Source of the DNA: Atopsyche davidsoni | Taxonomy: Eukaryota; Arthropoda; Insecta; Trichoptera; Hydrobiosidae | Reading direction: 5' to 3' | Assembly: GCA_022113835.1 (NCBI GenBank) | Contig: JAILWY010000010.1 | Location: 4,985,501-5,049,500 of the forward strand | Length of the DNA: 64,000 bases | Shown here: positions 48,300 to 63,693 of the stretch, in pieces | Layout of the letters: every line of letters begins with the position of its first letter | How positions within the stretch are numbered: position 1 is the first letter of the stretch | Program-made: the position numbers and the translations under genes | The notes under the pieces: model-generated | What the model was told of the DNA's origin: nothing | The model's database searches: none | Seen by the model: the letters and a program-made list of their open reading frames with translations, nothing else

Positions 48300-51200
48300 T
48301 ACACTCAACTCGTTTGCATGATGTTTGGGGAATTTGTCGCCAATCTGGTTATGGGTAATCCAACTTGGACAGTTAATTTATACTTTTTCCCAAAATTTTA
48401 AAAATCCACAAAAACTACGAAACTCTAAATTCGTAGTATAAGACGTTTTTTAGGAATAACCTAATTAATTGTATTCTTATTTAAACTTGTATTATTTATA
48501 AATAAGCGTCATTGATAGACGGTAGTGAATTATACTTTCTATTAATCTCAGGTAGGTCTTAATAGGTTTACATATTTTAGTTGTATTTATTGTAAACTTT
48601 TAAAAGTCATTTAATTACTAGTCGAAAGAAAGTCAGACAATATTATTGTAACATTTACTAAAAAAATTAAATAACAACAACAAAAACACATCTTATGTGT
48701 TTTTTTTTTAGCTCATAATTTGTACTGACTTTACCTTTCAATTTGATTCCAAAATGAAGAAATTCATCAAATTCACATTGCATTATATTATTACATAAGA
48801 TATTCTTTTCTATTTAAATAAATTAAACTAAAGTAATCACAGCTTACTTCGAGTGAATTCCGGTCTATCTACTTTGTCCATGTATATTTTCAATGTGCAA
48901 ATACAAAAACATTTTCTCTTGTATTTCTATCATTATTACATTTACGTTCGATTTGAATAAAACTATCTTAGATGCAACATTTTTTTAACTTTAGTAACAG
49001 AATTTACTGAGTCAATCTTTAAAACATAATTTATCGATAAGGCTATTTGTGTCAAATCTAAATGTCTATTTGTAAAGTTATCGTTATATTGGAATCTACT
49101 AAATATTATTTCTTAACGATTGCTAGCGAACAGTATGCATGTGACATTATTTAACGCTTTGAATCCAATATTCACCTTTTCCTGTTGGCGTACCATTACT
49201 GTTATAATGTACTTTCAATACATAAATTTAAAGTAGAAAAAAGTATCATCGGGTTGTTATTGTTGTAGTTCCCTTGAAAGATTAGTAAATCACTAGACTT
49301 ACTATTTCCATTGAATATTAATTTGCTACATACCTATTACATTAATTTCGGTAAGTAATTTCTAGATAAAATTGGAAAACTTAAAGATTAATAAAAACAC
49401 AATTGCATCTTAGTCCTCTCAAAAACATCAAGTACTGATGATCATTCATTGCGAAAATTAGAATGTACCCAAATATAATTTAAGAGTTATTTTCACATAA
49501 TATCTCACTTTCATAATAACTCCAGGTTATATTTTTACTTCTATTCTATAATGTAAATATATTTTTGAGATATTTAGAAAAAAGAGAAAGATGTAACTAA
49601 CTACATTACAATAAAAAATAATAAATTTACCTTCAAAACCGATATCATTGAAAAAATATCTACTTTGGGAATCAACAAACTGTCAAATAAGAAGAAAAAA
49701 AATTTTAATACAAAATTGAAACTTTCAACACTTTGAATCGCAAAATAACATTAAAACTCAAATAGAGGCCAATAATGATTTAAGAAACATTTAATTATAC
49801 AAGGAGACATCTTTTCTACACTACAACGGTTTGATTCATACTTACCCTCTCTTTGCTTTGATGGTGATGTTATTGAAAGTAATTCCAATTTAATCTTAAA
49901 CAAATGTTAACATCAGAATGGAGAGCCAGTGATCGGCAACTTGCCACCTGGTATTTCGATAGTATGGACTCCGCGAATATAAACGATTCGCGAGACTCGA
50001 TGAACGAGAGCAGAGGAGAATTATTCACGTTTTAACGCAAGTTTTCCGAGACCTCGAAAGTACGAGTAACTATTTATACCTATTTCCCAGCTTATTTGCT
50101 ACTCACATTACATAAAACTTGTTGATTCATTAATAATATTTTTGTCGTCCAGTTTTATAGCACCTTTCATTTTTATGTTTTATCGAAAACGACATGTAAA
50201 TCTGATGATCTGGAAGAATACTAATGGTAGTGACTGTATACTAAAGAGTACTTACCAAATTCAATATTGATCTCGTACGGAATAGCACGGCCCATCAGTT
50301 GATAATAAATTAAGCTTAAAAGTCTGTAATTGAATAATTGTAAATTTGATAAATGTATATAATTCTAACTGAATCAAAAGGAATTGTATATCGCAAGTGC
50401 GCCGCTGGAGATACTTGGACAAGTAAGGCACAGCTCGGCTCGGTGATACATTGTGCTTATGCGGATAACGCATCAAAAATTGTTAATTGTTTTGCTATTA
50501 CTAACTATATTTGATATTAGAAAATGCAGCAAGTACGCGGACACCCGTGTACTTACTTATTTGCGTTAACATTGCTGTGATAATTACAATCATATTGTAA
50601 CATCTTTAGACTTTCTAATAAAATGCTCATGTTACACTTACTTTGCTTTGTAAACAGAGATTGGGAAGTTGTGTTCAACACTTGAAAAAATGCCGAATCA
50701 CATAACGCTCCGCATCCTTTAAGGTGGATCGGAAGCAAATATTACTTATGATTTTTAACTGAAACGGACTGTCCGTGGGTCCTGCTACTGAAATTTAAGT
50801 AGTTATGTTGTAAATATTAAGATACTCATTACCATTAAGTGTACTAACATTTGACAAAGATTCGTTTCATCTTACGAATTCCTGGAAAAGTTTAAAGTTC
50901 AACGTGTGCTGAACGCCGGTCTGTTGCATTATATTATTCTGGACAGTTACAAGTCGTAAACGATTGCAGATTGTTACTGAAATATGAAAATTCAATGGAG
51001 TGGACTTCCATCCACTAAAAAAACAAAAACGTTGCAAATCAACAGTCTGTTGCTGATAGAAACTTAAAAACCATTTCATACATGTACTTACATATTTTAA
51101 ACGACACATTTTTGGTCTCGTTCAGTTCAGTTCTCGGAAAGTACTACCTTACTACTTAAAAAGTATTTGATTATCCAAATTATGAATTTATTCATTTGTC

Positions 51201-52330
51201 AATCTACTAAACATAGTGCTGGCCCAATACAATCGAACAGGTCACATTTTAGACGCTTACACCGTTACATTAAACTCTAATATATCAAAAAACAGAAATC
51301 ACCGTTACAATTGCTGAGTGCATTATTTGACATGCTCAATTTTTATTTAAATAAAAAAACTCTAGAGATTCATAAAACAAGTTTATTCTGAACCGTTTAT
51401 AAAGGTAACGACCGCTCCAAATACTTTGAGGAACTGAACTAGAGCTTGTACTCGCATAATCTGTTCTTATGTGTTATCGATTTTGGTTAACTATTATATT
51501 TAAATCAACCCTTGTAATGATAATTCGCTTGGTAAAAAATGAATGTTCTATTAATTAATAACACTAATTTTAAGATAACCACATATTTTAAAATTGTAAT
51601 ACTATGATTTTTACTAAACAGGTCATGTCACATTTGTTCTTCTTATGAATAAAGTAAAGTAATTCAAAAGTTGAGTATTTTATTTCTATACCCCAATATC
51701 TACAAATAACTGGAAAATCACCATACATTTCCTTAGTGATAATATAAATAATGAGCACACTAAATAAACCCTTTAACGCAAGTATCACAAATATGCACAC
51801 ATAAATAAATAAAAACAGTATAATTGACATTCTGTTCAATGCTTATCAAAGAAATAAACCTAAACACGAATAAAAAAAGAAAACAATCGGAAACCTGATT
51901 GGTAAGTAATTTAACAAGTAAAAGGCAATTACTATAATGGTCCTCAAATTCTGTTGCATCTTACTATTATGCGCATTTACGTGTTTTTAATTTTATTTTG
52001 AAAATAATATGTATTGTGTGAAATTTTAATGTGTTTAAAATTTAATTTTAAATGCTTTAGTTATAAAGGAAACGAGACGTGCTTTCCACGCTGGTTTGGA
52101 TAAAAGCAACAATTTGCACATGGTGGAGTTCGTACTCGTCAAGAGCTTTTAAATTAATATTTTAAACAAACTACTTTGAGCGGTATTTTACGTAAAAATA
52201 CAATGCATATGCCATTAAAACAGAAAGCGAAATAAATTTTGAAATTATATGAAATGTATTTTTTTTTTGTGAACTTGTAAAGTTTGAGAGACTTGTTTTA
52301 TCTGGAGAACGTATTTTATGGTGTTTTTAA

Positions 52331-52347
52331 AACAATTTCAGGTAAGT
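52331..52347 (+). other. back-to-back splice acceptor and donor (AACAATTTCAG|GTAAGT)
   Basis: A good acceptor is immediately followed by a consensus donor. In insects this juxtaposition marks recursive (zero-length exon) splicing inside very long introns. No flanking exons are visible, so it may be chance. Confidence 0.2.
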
Positions 52348-55300
52348 ACGAGGGTATGGAGTAGGTATCACTTGTTAACCCCTTAAAAATTCAAGTATAT
52401 TTTATTTTAGTCGTATTTTTACTTTTTTTATAATGATATATTATTGTTTCGTGTTTCATAATATCATCCAAAAAGAGATTAACATGCTTATTAAACTTAA
52501 ATAAATTATATCTACTGGACTAAAAAAATAAGTATTTAAAACAGTAAATTGAAAAAAGTCAGAAAATTTTAACTTTTGATAAATAATGTAACCCAATTTA
52601 AATAAACATAGGAATTACTTTGCTATTTCATATCCCAAAAAAAACTATCAAATAATTTAAAGCCTAAATATTTTTTCAACATTTACGACAGTTGTACAAA
52701 AAGCTATTACATATTTGTAAAATTGAATATTCAGCTGACCATCTGCCTATTTATATCAAGTTGATCAAAATAAATTAATTAAATTGACGAAAGTCCAATC
52801 AAACGAGTTTAAAAAATCCTGTTGTGAAATAAATACGATTCCCACGTACCTTTGGTAAATCGAATTTTTTTTTTCGTCTGTATTACGCCTTGTATGTTAA
52901 GCCAGTAGCGTCCCAGATTTGAATTAAATTTTAAATTATATAAAAGCACAAATGAAAAGAAGAAAATTATCAGTCGAATTCAAATTAATTTAATGTGTTT
53001 TATTTTAAGAACCTGTAATTAAAATGTAAAGTAATTACCGATTTACTAAGAAAATATATTTTTTCCTTTTAAAATATTTTGTTTAGACTTTTGATGAGGA
53101 TAAAATTAAATAAATAACTAATAATAAGTTATTTACTCTTGAATTTCACTTCTAGAAAAAGAAAAAATATTTCGATTACATAAATTAGACTTTTTTGAAG
53201 TGAAAAGATTTTAAAATCACAATAGTTTCACTTTTACAGTAAATGGCTTCTTTAATTTAAAAAATTACATCTTATCAAACTTATTTAAATAGACTAGATT
53301 TGTGTTACCATAAAAATACCATAGAACCATAAAAAACCAAACTTGTATCAAACGATTAGATTAACAAAAATAAATCTCAACTTAAAGATAGAGCAGATTT
53401 TGTATTGGTTTGTTAAATCTAATCTATCTATAAGATAACATGATGAGTGCCGATGGTGAAGCTAACAGCATCAGGAGGTCAAGAAGGATCAGCAAGCAGT
53501 CCTGAGATAGCCGTAAAAAACCTATTAAAGCCAAGACAGACATTGGAAAAAGAAAGAATAGAAGAGAACTGATTTATAATTGTTAGTGTATAAGTACACT
53601 GATTAGAACTCCAAATTCAATTATCGATTATTTGTATATTTATGAGTCAGTTAATATGAATTGCATGAACTAGTATCTCTCCAATAATAATTCTTATCAG
53701 GGATTAGTAGGCTGTAGCATCTTAATTATAAAGACCATACTGCCCACAAATCTCTGCTCGGTAAATGCAGTGTTTCTGTCAAATGAAAAATAACTCTTCA
53801 AAATATGTGAATAACTTTCTTTATAACAAACAAAATAACAAAACTTACTATACATACCTTTATAAATGCAATGTACATTATTTTTTATAATTGTTTTATT
53901 TCTAAAGCCTTTTTAGTCACTCAGTCAGTACTAGTTTTATACATATAAATTTCATGAATAAATACTGCAGCTATTCCGTTATCCAAATATTAAATATATT
54001 TTTGTTTAGTTTCCACTTTTCAACTGAAACTAAGATGAAATATCATAAAGTAATTTCATAGAATATTCCAATTAATGAATTATGAATCTTCATTCAAAGC
54101 TCGTAAGTCCATAAACCAATACTTAAGAACGTTTGGATAGCTTGCAATATGTTATTATTATTAAATCTCATGCCCTAGTTCATATTCAAAATACAAACAG
54201 AAATACTGATGCTATTTATTTGTGTTATTATAACAATATATCATTATTTTTAAGTTTCGATTCAATTTCGGTTTCTTGGTAACCTTTATTACCTTCATGA
54301 TGAATCACAAAAGTTGTTATAAAATATATGATCATGATAATCTAGCATCCCAAATATTCATAATAACAAATTAGCAATTGATCAATGTGCTCCACAATCT
54401 ACAATCAGACAATCTCAATCACAATTGCTTCACAGGCTGTCAGTTTGCAATTGATCATTGGCTGAACTGCAGGAAGTATTTTATAATCTCCCATGCACTT
54501 TTCCGCAACGTCATTACCAACATATACATGACAGATAAGCCACAAGTGCCGAGTTCTAAATCAAATCTTCAGTGGTGATTTACAGATTGACATACAGACT
54601 ATTCCAAATAGAATAGTTATATAATTCGCAATACGCCCTTAACTCTTCAAAATTTCATTAACCTAAATATATAATATGAAGCGTGTAAAATGTGGTTTAA
54701 TTAATATCAATATGAAGAAAAATTGCAATGACGAATTCTCCAGTACAGAAAACAAAAGGTATAATCACAACTTTAAAACTGCTGACTTGGAAACACACAA
54801 GAGAAGAAAGACTCTTCAAATGTAAGTAACCATTTTACCATATATTATTGAGAGCCATCATTCCGATAACAGAATTTTGATTTGAAAATGATGTGTTGAG
54901 ATTTCAATTAAAATACTGTATCAAATGAATTGAAAGTGTGCGCAATTTCTATTTCAAGCATACTTTGTAAACCATATATTAGTGTGAGCAAAAAGGATTA
55001 AAAGGACATTCACTTTGCCTGACACAATACAAAGCCAGGAGTAAATCTTCAAATCAAAAACATATATTCGATCGTAAACTTACTTTATTAATTTTTTTAA
55101 ATAAAAATACATGTTCATCATAAAAGGCTAAACCTATACGCATACAGATAAACAGATATTCAACATCGTGTTAAGTATATTAAAGTAGAATTCACAACTT
55201 TTGCAGTGATGATTAATGTTGTCATTTGTTTATCTGCATCTTAAAAATACTCACAGAAAAATTACTTTTATGTTTATTTTATTTCACTCATAAGCACTGT

Positions 55301-56818
55301 AAAATTTTGACCACAATCTGACATTATAGAAAGTTTAATCCTGTTATCATACAAAAAAGTCGTAAAATTTACAAGAATCATTGCGCTTTAATAATGTTTT
55401 CTGTGAGAAAATGCTATCCATAGTAAACACTCATAATAACACAAGCTATATCCCTATACTATGGGTGTGCTTGGAGGAATACATTCCTTAAAACTAAAAC
55501 ATCGCGCAGATAATGCATGCATTGAAAAAATAATACTACGCCATCTATATCACCATCGCTAATAATTCATAATTTCATATTGTAACGACCCCTGCAGAAA
55601 TTATGAGGATAGTTTCACCAAAAAACCTTAATTAATATGAGACACTCAATACCTAGTGCTTTACCTTAATTAAAACCAAAAGCTTTTTTTTACAACACTT
55701 GGAATGTAATGAAATGTTGGCTGCCTTATCTGAGGAAAGTACAGTTACTAAGCAAATAAAACTAAATCTAATTGTAATTTCATAATTTGACAAATTCTAG
55801 AAAACCCCTCATATGTATATGTTTTAATGCAGTAATTACAACCATATTTTTATAGACTGTTGATATTTCTTGAGTTATTGAATGAGTGCATTAAATATTT
55901 CGACTCATTAACACCAAGAATTTGGCAAAGGCGAGAATGTAGAAGGCACAGGATTAAAGTAATTCTTTTATTGAACACTGCGAGTGCTGGAATACATCAA
56001 ACTACTCACAGTTCTTGCGGTTAAGCCAACTATGCCTTAATTATTTTTTTTACTTACATATAACACTAGTCAAAGAATTTTTATGCACCGTACAATATAA
56101 TGAAAAAAAATACTCACATTCAATGTCATTCATTCTTTGTATTCAGTATATTAAAAATATACCTTAGACATTCCACAAGTTAATAATGAATAACACAATA
56201 CTAAAATGAATTGGAAGGAAATTTACTACTAGTAGCTAGTTGTAGAATGTTAATGTACTAAGCTTTCTCATTTCTTTGATTTTCAACATATGTATACTGC
56301 AAATGTCCAAAATATTTTAACAACGGTGCTAACATAATACACTAAACGTAAAGTAACCCAACTTACATTATCTTAACAACTTACAGTACATTGTCAGCCC
56401 CCATCAGTATAGCTAGGTCACAACAGGAATGTAAAAATATAAAAATATGTAACATTATTCATGTTGAATATTTTTCAATTAAAAATTCACCAAAATACAA
56501 AGGTGAATCAACCATTAGCACATATAGACCAAAACAAGCAGATGAAAATTTTCAAACTATAATAATTTGTTTGCATTTGTTTATTTCAGTCTCAATACTA
56601 TGATAAAAAATTTTGGACATTCACAGAGATAAGAAACAAAACGAAATGCTAAAAGCAGTACCTTCGTAACTTGCTATTGGATTGTAAAATCTACACAAAC
56701 TCCCGCCTCACTGGCATACATATTTCTGTAAATGTATTTATTTGCTAAATTATATTCTGAATTCTAACGATAAAATATTTACTGGGTCATAATTGCATAC
56801 GTATACATATCCATATGA

Positions 56819-56821
<3 letters not shown>

Positions 56822-56856
<35 letters not shown>

Positions 56857-56870
56857 ATATATATATATAG
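56822..56870. repeat. compound (GT)n(TA)n microsatellite
   Basis: A run of about 14 GT units passes into GTATGTATATATATATATA. Confidence 0.95.
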
Positions 56871-59800
56871 TTATTAGTATTAAAGGTTATTTAAAAACAT
56901 CCTCGCTAGAAATGTAAGAAAAGTAAATATAAAAAAAAGAAAGGAAAATAAGGGAATTATAGCCAGGCAGCAAATTTTAACTTACCAAAACAATGCTTTA
57001 TTACTTCAGTCATTTGTAAAACAGCACATTGACCAAATCCATTAATAAAAAAAATAAAAAAACAAGAAGGAAATATTTTACTTAATTTAGAATCCTATTA
57101 TATTTTAATACAATTAATAATTCCAAGCAATTTTGTTTCTTGTTGTCCAGTTAACGAAGGGCAAATCTTAAAATCCAAGTTAACATGTAGTATAATATCA
57201 ATCATTAAAATGATTTTCAGACATGACTAGAAACCCAAATTCCGTCTCTGTCGTCACCTTATTTTATATTATTTACATATTGAAATAACTGATTTCGATT
57301 TAAAAACAAAAGTCGTATGATAAGAGACTATAGACATATAGATTACGAATTTATATTATGGCCAACAAATACATATTGTAGATCCTAGTAATTAATTAGC
57401 GAGTAAAGATTTTTTTCATCCTATATCTTGTGCACATTTTGAAAACGTTCCTCAAAATTGAACTCAGAAGTAGTGTTACTACAAACAAAATTTATCTCAC
57501 GCAAACTCAATTCCCAGAATCTACAACAAATAAAAATTTTATACTATTTTTTATAAATTATTTATACACAATGCAATACACTACATGTTGGAAAATTTTA
57601 TATTGCCCCTCCTATAGCATTATTGAATGTAATATAACTTAATCTAATTAAGATTTTGAATCTTATTCTCTCATTCTCAGGGGAATCGTTTAGTTTCCTT
57701 TTGCTGTGGTGAAAAAGAGTAAAACCAAATATTAAAGATCATAAGCTTCTTATTGTCAATGAATTTTTTTTTTTGGTGAATTAATATTCCTTATTGTAAT
57801 TAATTTACAGGGGGCACACAAATTACACTTTTTAATTAGTGTGTGTGTAAGCATAACATGTCGATTTCTAACAAAATAGTTCTTACACCCATATTTGCAA
57901 CGAGTTTAAAAATTCAATTATGAGAACTAAATCGCATTTTGAGTGTTAGCTTTACGTGTCACCGTTATTAATTTTATGCAGTCTATTACGTAGCTTCTAT
58001 AAACAAAAGATTTTATTTTGTCAAATACAAATTTACTACGGTATCTACCATGAAAACATTTGCCCATTAATATTCATAGTGCTCTATTGATTACTTTATT
58101 AAAATTATTTTTTTTAAGTACATGTAAATACTAATTATATTTAAAATTTAAACTTCTTCATTGGAGATCGTTCCAATATAATAATTATTACAAAGGGCTC
58201 CATATAATGTAAGGAAAAAATCTATAATGTTAATAACTATCTTATTTGTGATAAGAAATAAATATTTTCTGAGAATCACCTATTCATTATCTTTTAAAAG
58301 TACAGAGATTTTTAACAGCTGTTTTTAAAATGACTGAAGTATCTCTTAAACATTAATACTTTTTTAATAAATTTAAACTCACTATTTTACTTTCATTCAA
58401 AAAATTGTGACACAGATCACAATTTTGATAATAATTATTTATTTTTAAATAACATTAAATGTCCATTTGAACTCAAATAATGTCAACTTTTCACATATGA
58501 GTCACATTACATATTACAGAACTTTTATAAAACTCAAGTATTTGTATCATTCATTTAATTTGATTCAATGGTGTAAACTAATTACGGAAAACTGCTGACA
58601 TAGTTCTCACACCTCTCGTTCATGTTCACAAAAAACAACTTATTTCGAAAAATTAGTACAAAAAGCCAAACTATTAGATTTTGTTATGCTTTTAAGCTAA
58701 ACATTTATTTTAAATACACCGTTCTTGTAAAATACAAAAGCAACCAACACCGATAGTAAATATTCTTCCACTTAAATAATATACTTAAATTTATCTTAAC
58801 ATGAGTTTATATTTGTATCTACTTTATTATCATTAACTATGGGGTAATATTCCCCCTGTTAACTCCCAAGACTAAACTTTTTTAAATTTGAATAACGAGA
58901 GATTGTATCATTCATATCTCACTTCAAAGAATCTGGGGTCCAAGATCAAATAAAGTATGGTATAAGAATGAATTGATGTGCTTATTTTAGAAACCTGTAT
59001 CTCAAGGTGGTCAACCATATTATTTATTAATGATACATCAGTAACTTACTGTCGAGATCGATCCTGTGTAAGTAACTAGTTTGAAAAAGAAATTTACGTA
59101 ACAGTTCCATAAAATGTTTGTAATTATACCGGTAGTTCTGTTCGTGTCACGCATACCGGAATATTCAACAATATGAAAATAATTAATTCTGCATATTAAA
59201 AAAGTTAACGATAACTTTTTTTTACTTCAATAATAATAATAAATGACAATCTAAAATGAGAAATAAAAAAAAGAATAATTTTGGTTGGGGATGAGATTGG
59301 AAATAAAATATTCTATCTAAAAAAACCAAAGATTATGTGAGTAATAAGATATATTAACAAGAAAAACTACACAAATAATGTTGACATTACTCGTGGAGAA
59401 TAAGTGGAAACTACAATAGATAAACCATAGAGTTGAAAATTTAGTTAGGTATAAAATAGGACTTGAAAAGAGCTATTGAAATGTTTCCTAAGAATTTATA
59501 ATAATATTTCTTATCTATTATTACCGAACCTTGAAAAACTTAAGTTTATTTGATAGAGCCGAAATAATTAAAAACCTTATGTAACTCCTGTTATTTAGAG
59601 TTGAAACAACTATAGTTATAGCCTATATAGACTATAGCCATTTCAGTTTAACATTGTACTTGAACACAACTGGAAATATTTTGAATGCCAGGTTTCAATT
59701 GAGAATACATTCAGTAGATACATGTGCAGAATGTTAAAGCAAAGAAAAAAAACACTTTTCAATATTAAATTTATTCTAATTCGCAAATATGTAGATGATT

Positions 59801-61091
59801 TTATGCTACAACGCAACCGCTATTTATTAACAATCGCGCAAAGTAGTATTATATATGATATTTATATACATACAGATATCCATATACATAATATAATAAT
59901 CCATAAACTGCTTGACAAATATCTCTATTAGGAGGAACAAAATATTCACACACCATAGCAGGTAAATAATTGTTTAGAACAAAAAATAAGTCCAATCCCA
60001 TTAACAGGAGTTGTTTGTATTATTTTGATTTTTTAAAAGAAATGCTGGGTAGTTGTAAGTCACATTGTTTAATGGAAAGTACTAATAAATCATTGTCGAT
60101 TAAAAACACAATAGATATTGGATTTATTTTCCAGGTTTAGTTGTATTTATACATTCTGTAACATTCTCATTAGACAGGGTTAACTTGAATTCATAACATT
60201 GGTACCATAATACTTTCCCCTATACTGTTAAAAGCCATCACATTCACCATACTAGGCACCTACATGCATTTACTATTTACTTCAAACTTTATGTTGAATC
60301 TATATCTTGAATTTACAAAAAAATATGATATCAAATAAAAATAATAAAAAACATTATTCAACATGGATTTTTTCATTTATCTATTATAATCTTTAACAGT
60401 ATAAAGTAAAATACCACAGTATTCTTTAATAAAAGTTGTTAATACCGATGAGACCATTGCTTTATTGGTCCTATAGAATTGTCGATATTTATGGATAATG
60501 CCAGAAGTCACTAACTCAAAAATTATTTTTGTTAACAAAAAAAAATAAATAACTTGCAAAACGTAAATGTATATCTACTCTATTAATACATTAACACCCT
60601 ACGTATTCCAAGAGGAACACAGGGACGAGATACCATCCTCCTTTTTTCACATTACGACCAATCACTCAGCATTCCACCGACTACAATTGACTAATAACGG
60701 TGGATACTTATTGAAAATTCAATTGTCGTAAATAGAATTTTGTTTCAAAAGGCCACCTCAGTGCAAACTGCCTTGATTCTATATCTAGAATTTACGGTTA
60801 AGAGTGGAGCAATACTCCCCTCACTTAAAAAATAGTTCATGTGTAAATGAAACAAACGTAATATCAATGAAAATAACTGCAATAAAAAAGAAACGTACGC
60901 ATTTGAAAATCCCTTAACAAAAAACATAGCTGTCAGCTGCCTTGAATAAAGGGAACGCTGATCACCGGTGATTAATTCTTAACAGCAGAAATACATTTCA
61001 CTGGCAAGTTAATAAACCGTGATAAGCTAAGTGCCTTAAACATTAAAAACATGAACTAGTTTTATTTGAAAGGTTACTCATGAATAACTTG

Positions 61092-61152
61092 ATGGTGGAA
61101 AGAAAATAAGACTTGCACCAGAGACCAGAGTTCAAATCTGGGTAGTGACAAG
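61092..61152 (+). mobile_element. possible tRNA-derived SINE remnant
   Basis: TGATGGTGGAAAG is followed about 35 nt later by AGAGTTCAAATCTGGGTAG, a B-box-like T-arm with short self-complementary flanks (CCAGA / TCTGG). It has tRNA-like spacing but no full cloverleaf. Confidence 0.4.
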
Positions 61153-63245
61153 TTTATCCAACAGAAAACGTAATCATTTTACTTTGTTTAATAAACTAAA
61201 TATTATTCCTGTTGTCATTAGCCATTCTTACTCTAACTGGTTTCATCTAGGGTTTGTGTCTAAAGAAGTTGAAATTTAAAAGTATAAAGATTCACATTCT
61301 GCTGAATTATAACAAGATCGCTTTTGGCAACATAGCATGTCATCAACTAAATCACTTGAGTACTTTCAAAATCAGAGCATGCGTAAAAGCAGAGCAATGT
61401 TCAATTTAAGACATCATTTTCCTGGGAATCTCTTTTATTATAACAAAATGCAGGTTTTCAAGCATTATAGTTCTAATTCGTAATTACAACTAAACATTGA
61501 AATAATTAATTCAATATATATACAGTCAAACCCTTGTAACATGACTCACATTATAACAAGCTTAATTTAACCAAGTGGAACTTGTCTGACATTGTACTAA
61601 AACGCAGTTAAAATTTTTTAATGTTAGTGATTTCTGGCAATGCACCAACTTAATTAATATATATCTAGTAGAAATAACATATTTCAGCTGGCTCAATGTA
61701 AAAGCACATTAAAACTACACTGATCAGTTACACAATTAAAAAGAAAAATGTTTTAACAAATCTGTTGACTCACAGGTACATAACATTTTGTAAATTTACA
61801 TTTACTAAAGATAATTGAAGAAAAGCCATTTTCCAGATACTTTTTTCAGTATAAATATATAAATACCATAACAATAACATTTTGCTGGGAACATTAGTGT
61901 TTTTAGCTATCTGGTGTAAATACATTAACCCTTTGGCCCTATGCCATTTATCTAATACAAAATAAAGTACATACACTGTATTATGATTATACTAATATCC
62001 TAATTCAGCAAACCCCACATATACATACAGTCTTTCTGAAAAGTCGTTCTACTTGTATCTCTGAACTATAAATACAGCTCAAAACATGCAATGTAAGCAC
62101 TCAGTAAGCCCACGAGTTGTGATATCGCTAACAGGAATGCCCAAGGGGTTATTCTGTGTATCATCTCAATATTGCAAACAGTCCACTTTATGTAGTTTCA
62201 AGTTGAGGTATTTCACATAATTGACATGACTAAAGTTTGTACTGCTTATAAACACTCAAAAAAAGAAACTACTTTTAAAAATTAATTAATCTCTGTATAC
62301 ACAATCAAAACACACTAATTTAGCACTGAAATATTAGTAGCCTACAAAAGTAAGTGCTTCAATCAGGCCTAATATTTATCATTATTGCTACTATATCTAG
62401 TGAAAAAAGCACCCCTCGTAAGCTTTCTGACTTACACATGATTGAGTTCACGCAAATGAATATTTATTTTCAATATGAAACAAAATTTCCTACAAAGTGG
62501 AGCGTCTTTTTAGAAAGGACCTGTATATGAAATGAAAGTACATTTTAAGACAAAAACAAAAAAAATAATTTGAAATAATTTTACCACATATAATATAATA
62601 AACAACTTTCTATACCAATTTGAAAATTGTGAACATGAAAAACAAAGTTTCTGATAAATTTATGAGTTCACATTGCTCAAGGCTGCAGCTGTTGGATAAG
62701 TTTAAAATTTATGTGTTTATTAATTATATACTAACTTCTAGGGTGCATATAGATCACATAAAAAACTATTAATATAAAATAAATGCAAAATTGTTCAATA
62801 TATACATATTTTTCATTTATTTATTGAAGATAATAGTATAATAATACTTTTGACATACTTAAAGGGGTCATTATGAGTCAAAGGGTTGATCGTAATCATA
62901 AGTCTTGATGGATCAAATAGACTATAGATGGCAAACATAAATTGAAGAAGTTACTTGAAAGAAGTCTTTACACACATATTGCAAAGAATACATTTCACAT
63001 TTCTGTATTTTAACAAATCCTATATTGTTTCAACTATTTCAAATAATTATATGCACTTGTTTACTATCAAGCCATAATAATAAGCATTTGTGATTTTTTT
63101 AAATATTCATGGCATATTGTTTTTTAAAGATAATAAAAAAAATCAATAGATAATCATGGTTCTGTTTCCAATTTCGTTTCTCAGATAAATTCTTTCCTAA
63201 TCGGCAAGGTCTTACTGAGATCTTACAATTACAAATTTGAAAATT

Positions 63246-63343
63246 TTATATATATATATATATACTTATAAATATATATATATATATACATAAATATATA
63301 TATTTATAAATATATATATATATAAATATACCAATTTATTTAT

Positions 63344-63418
<75 letters not shown>

Positions 63419-63511
63419 AATATATATATATATATTTATAAATATATATATATATTTATATATATTTATATATTTATATATATATATATATTTATATATA
63501 TATACATATTT

Positions 63512-63561
<50 letters not shown>

Positions 63562-63606
63562 ATTTATATATATATATTTATATATATATTTATATATATA
63601 TATATT

Positions 63607-63645
<39 letters not shown>

Positions 63646-63693
63646 ATATTTATATATATATTTATAAATATATATTTATAAATATATATATAT
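63246..63693. repeat. 448-bp TA-rich satellite-like array
   Basis: The array is built almost only of TA runs broken by AAA or TTT. In the left half the dominant unit is TATAAATATATA, and in the right half its complement, TATATTTATATA. The array as a whole is therefore an imperfect palindrome centred near 63.45 kb. Assembly of such sequence is often unreliable. Confidence 0.9.

Larger units (their letters stand above)
48300..63245. other. 15-kb AT-rich DNA without recognisable genes
   Basis: No frame longer than about 85 codons occurs on either strand, and none shows motifs or splice-linked coding. The region could be intergenic, an extended 3' UTR, or an intron of a neighbouring gene beyond the right edge. 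Landmarks are an AG|GT zero-length splice-like site at 52339-52347, a GT/TA microsatellite at 56822-56870 and a SINE-like B box near 61130. Confidence 0.5.
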
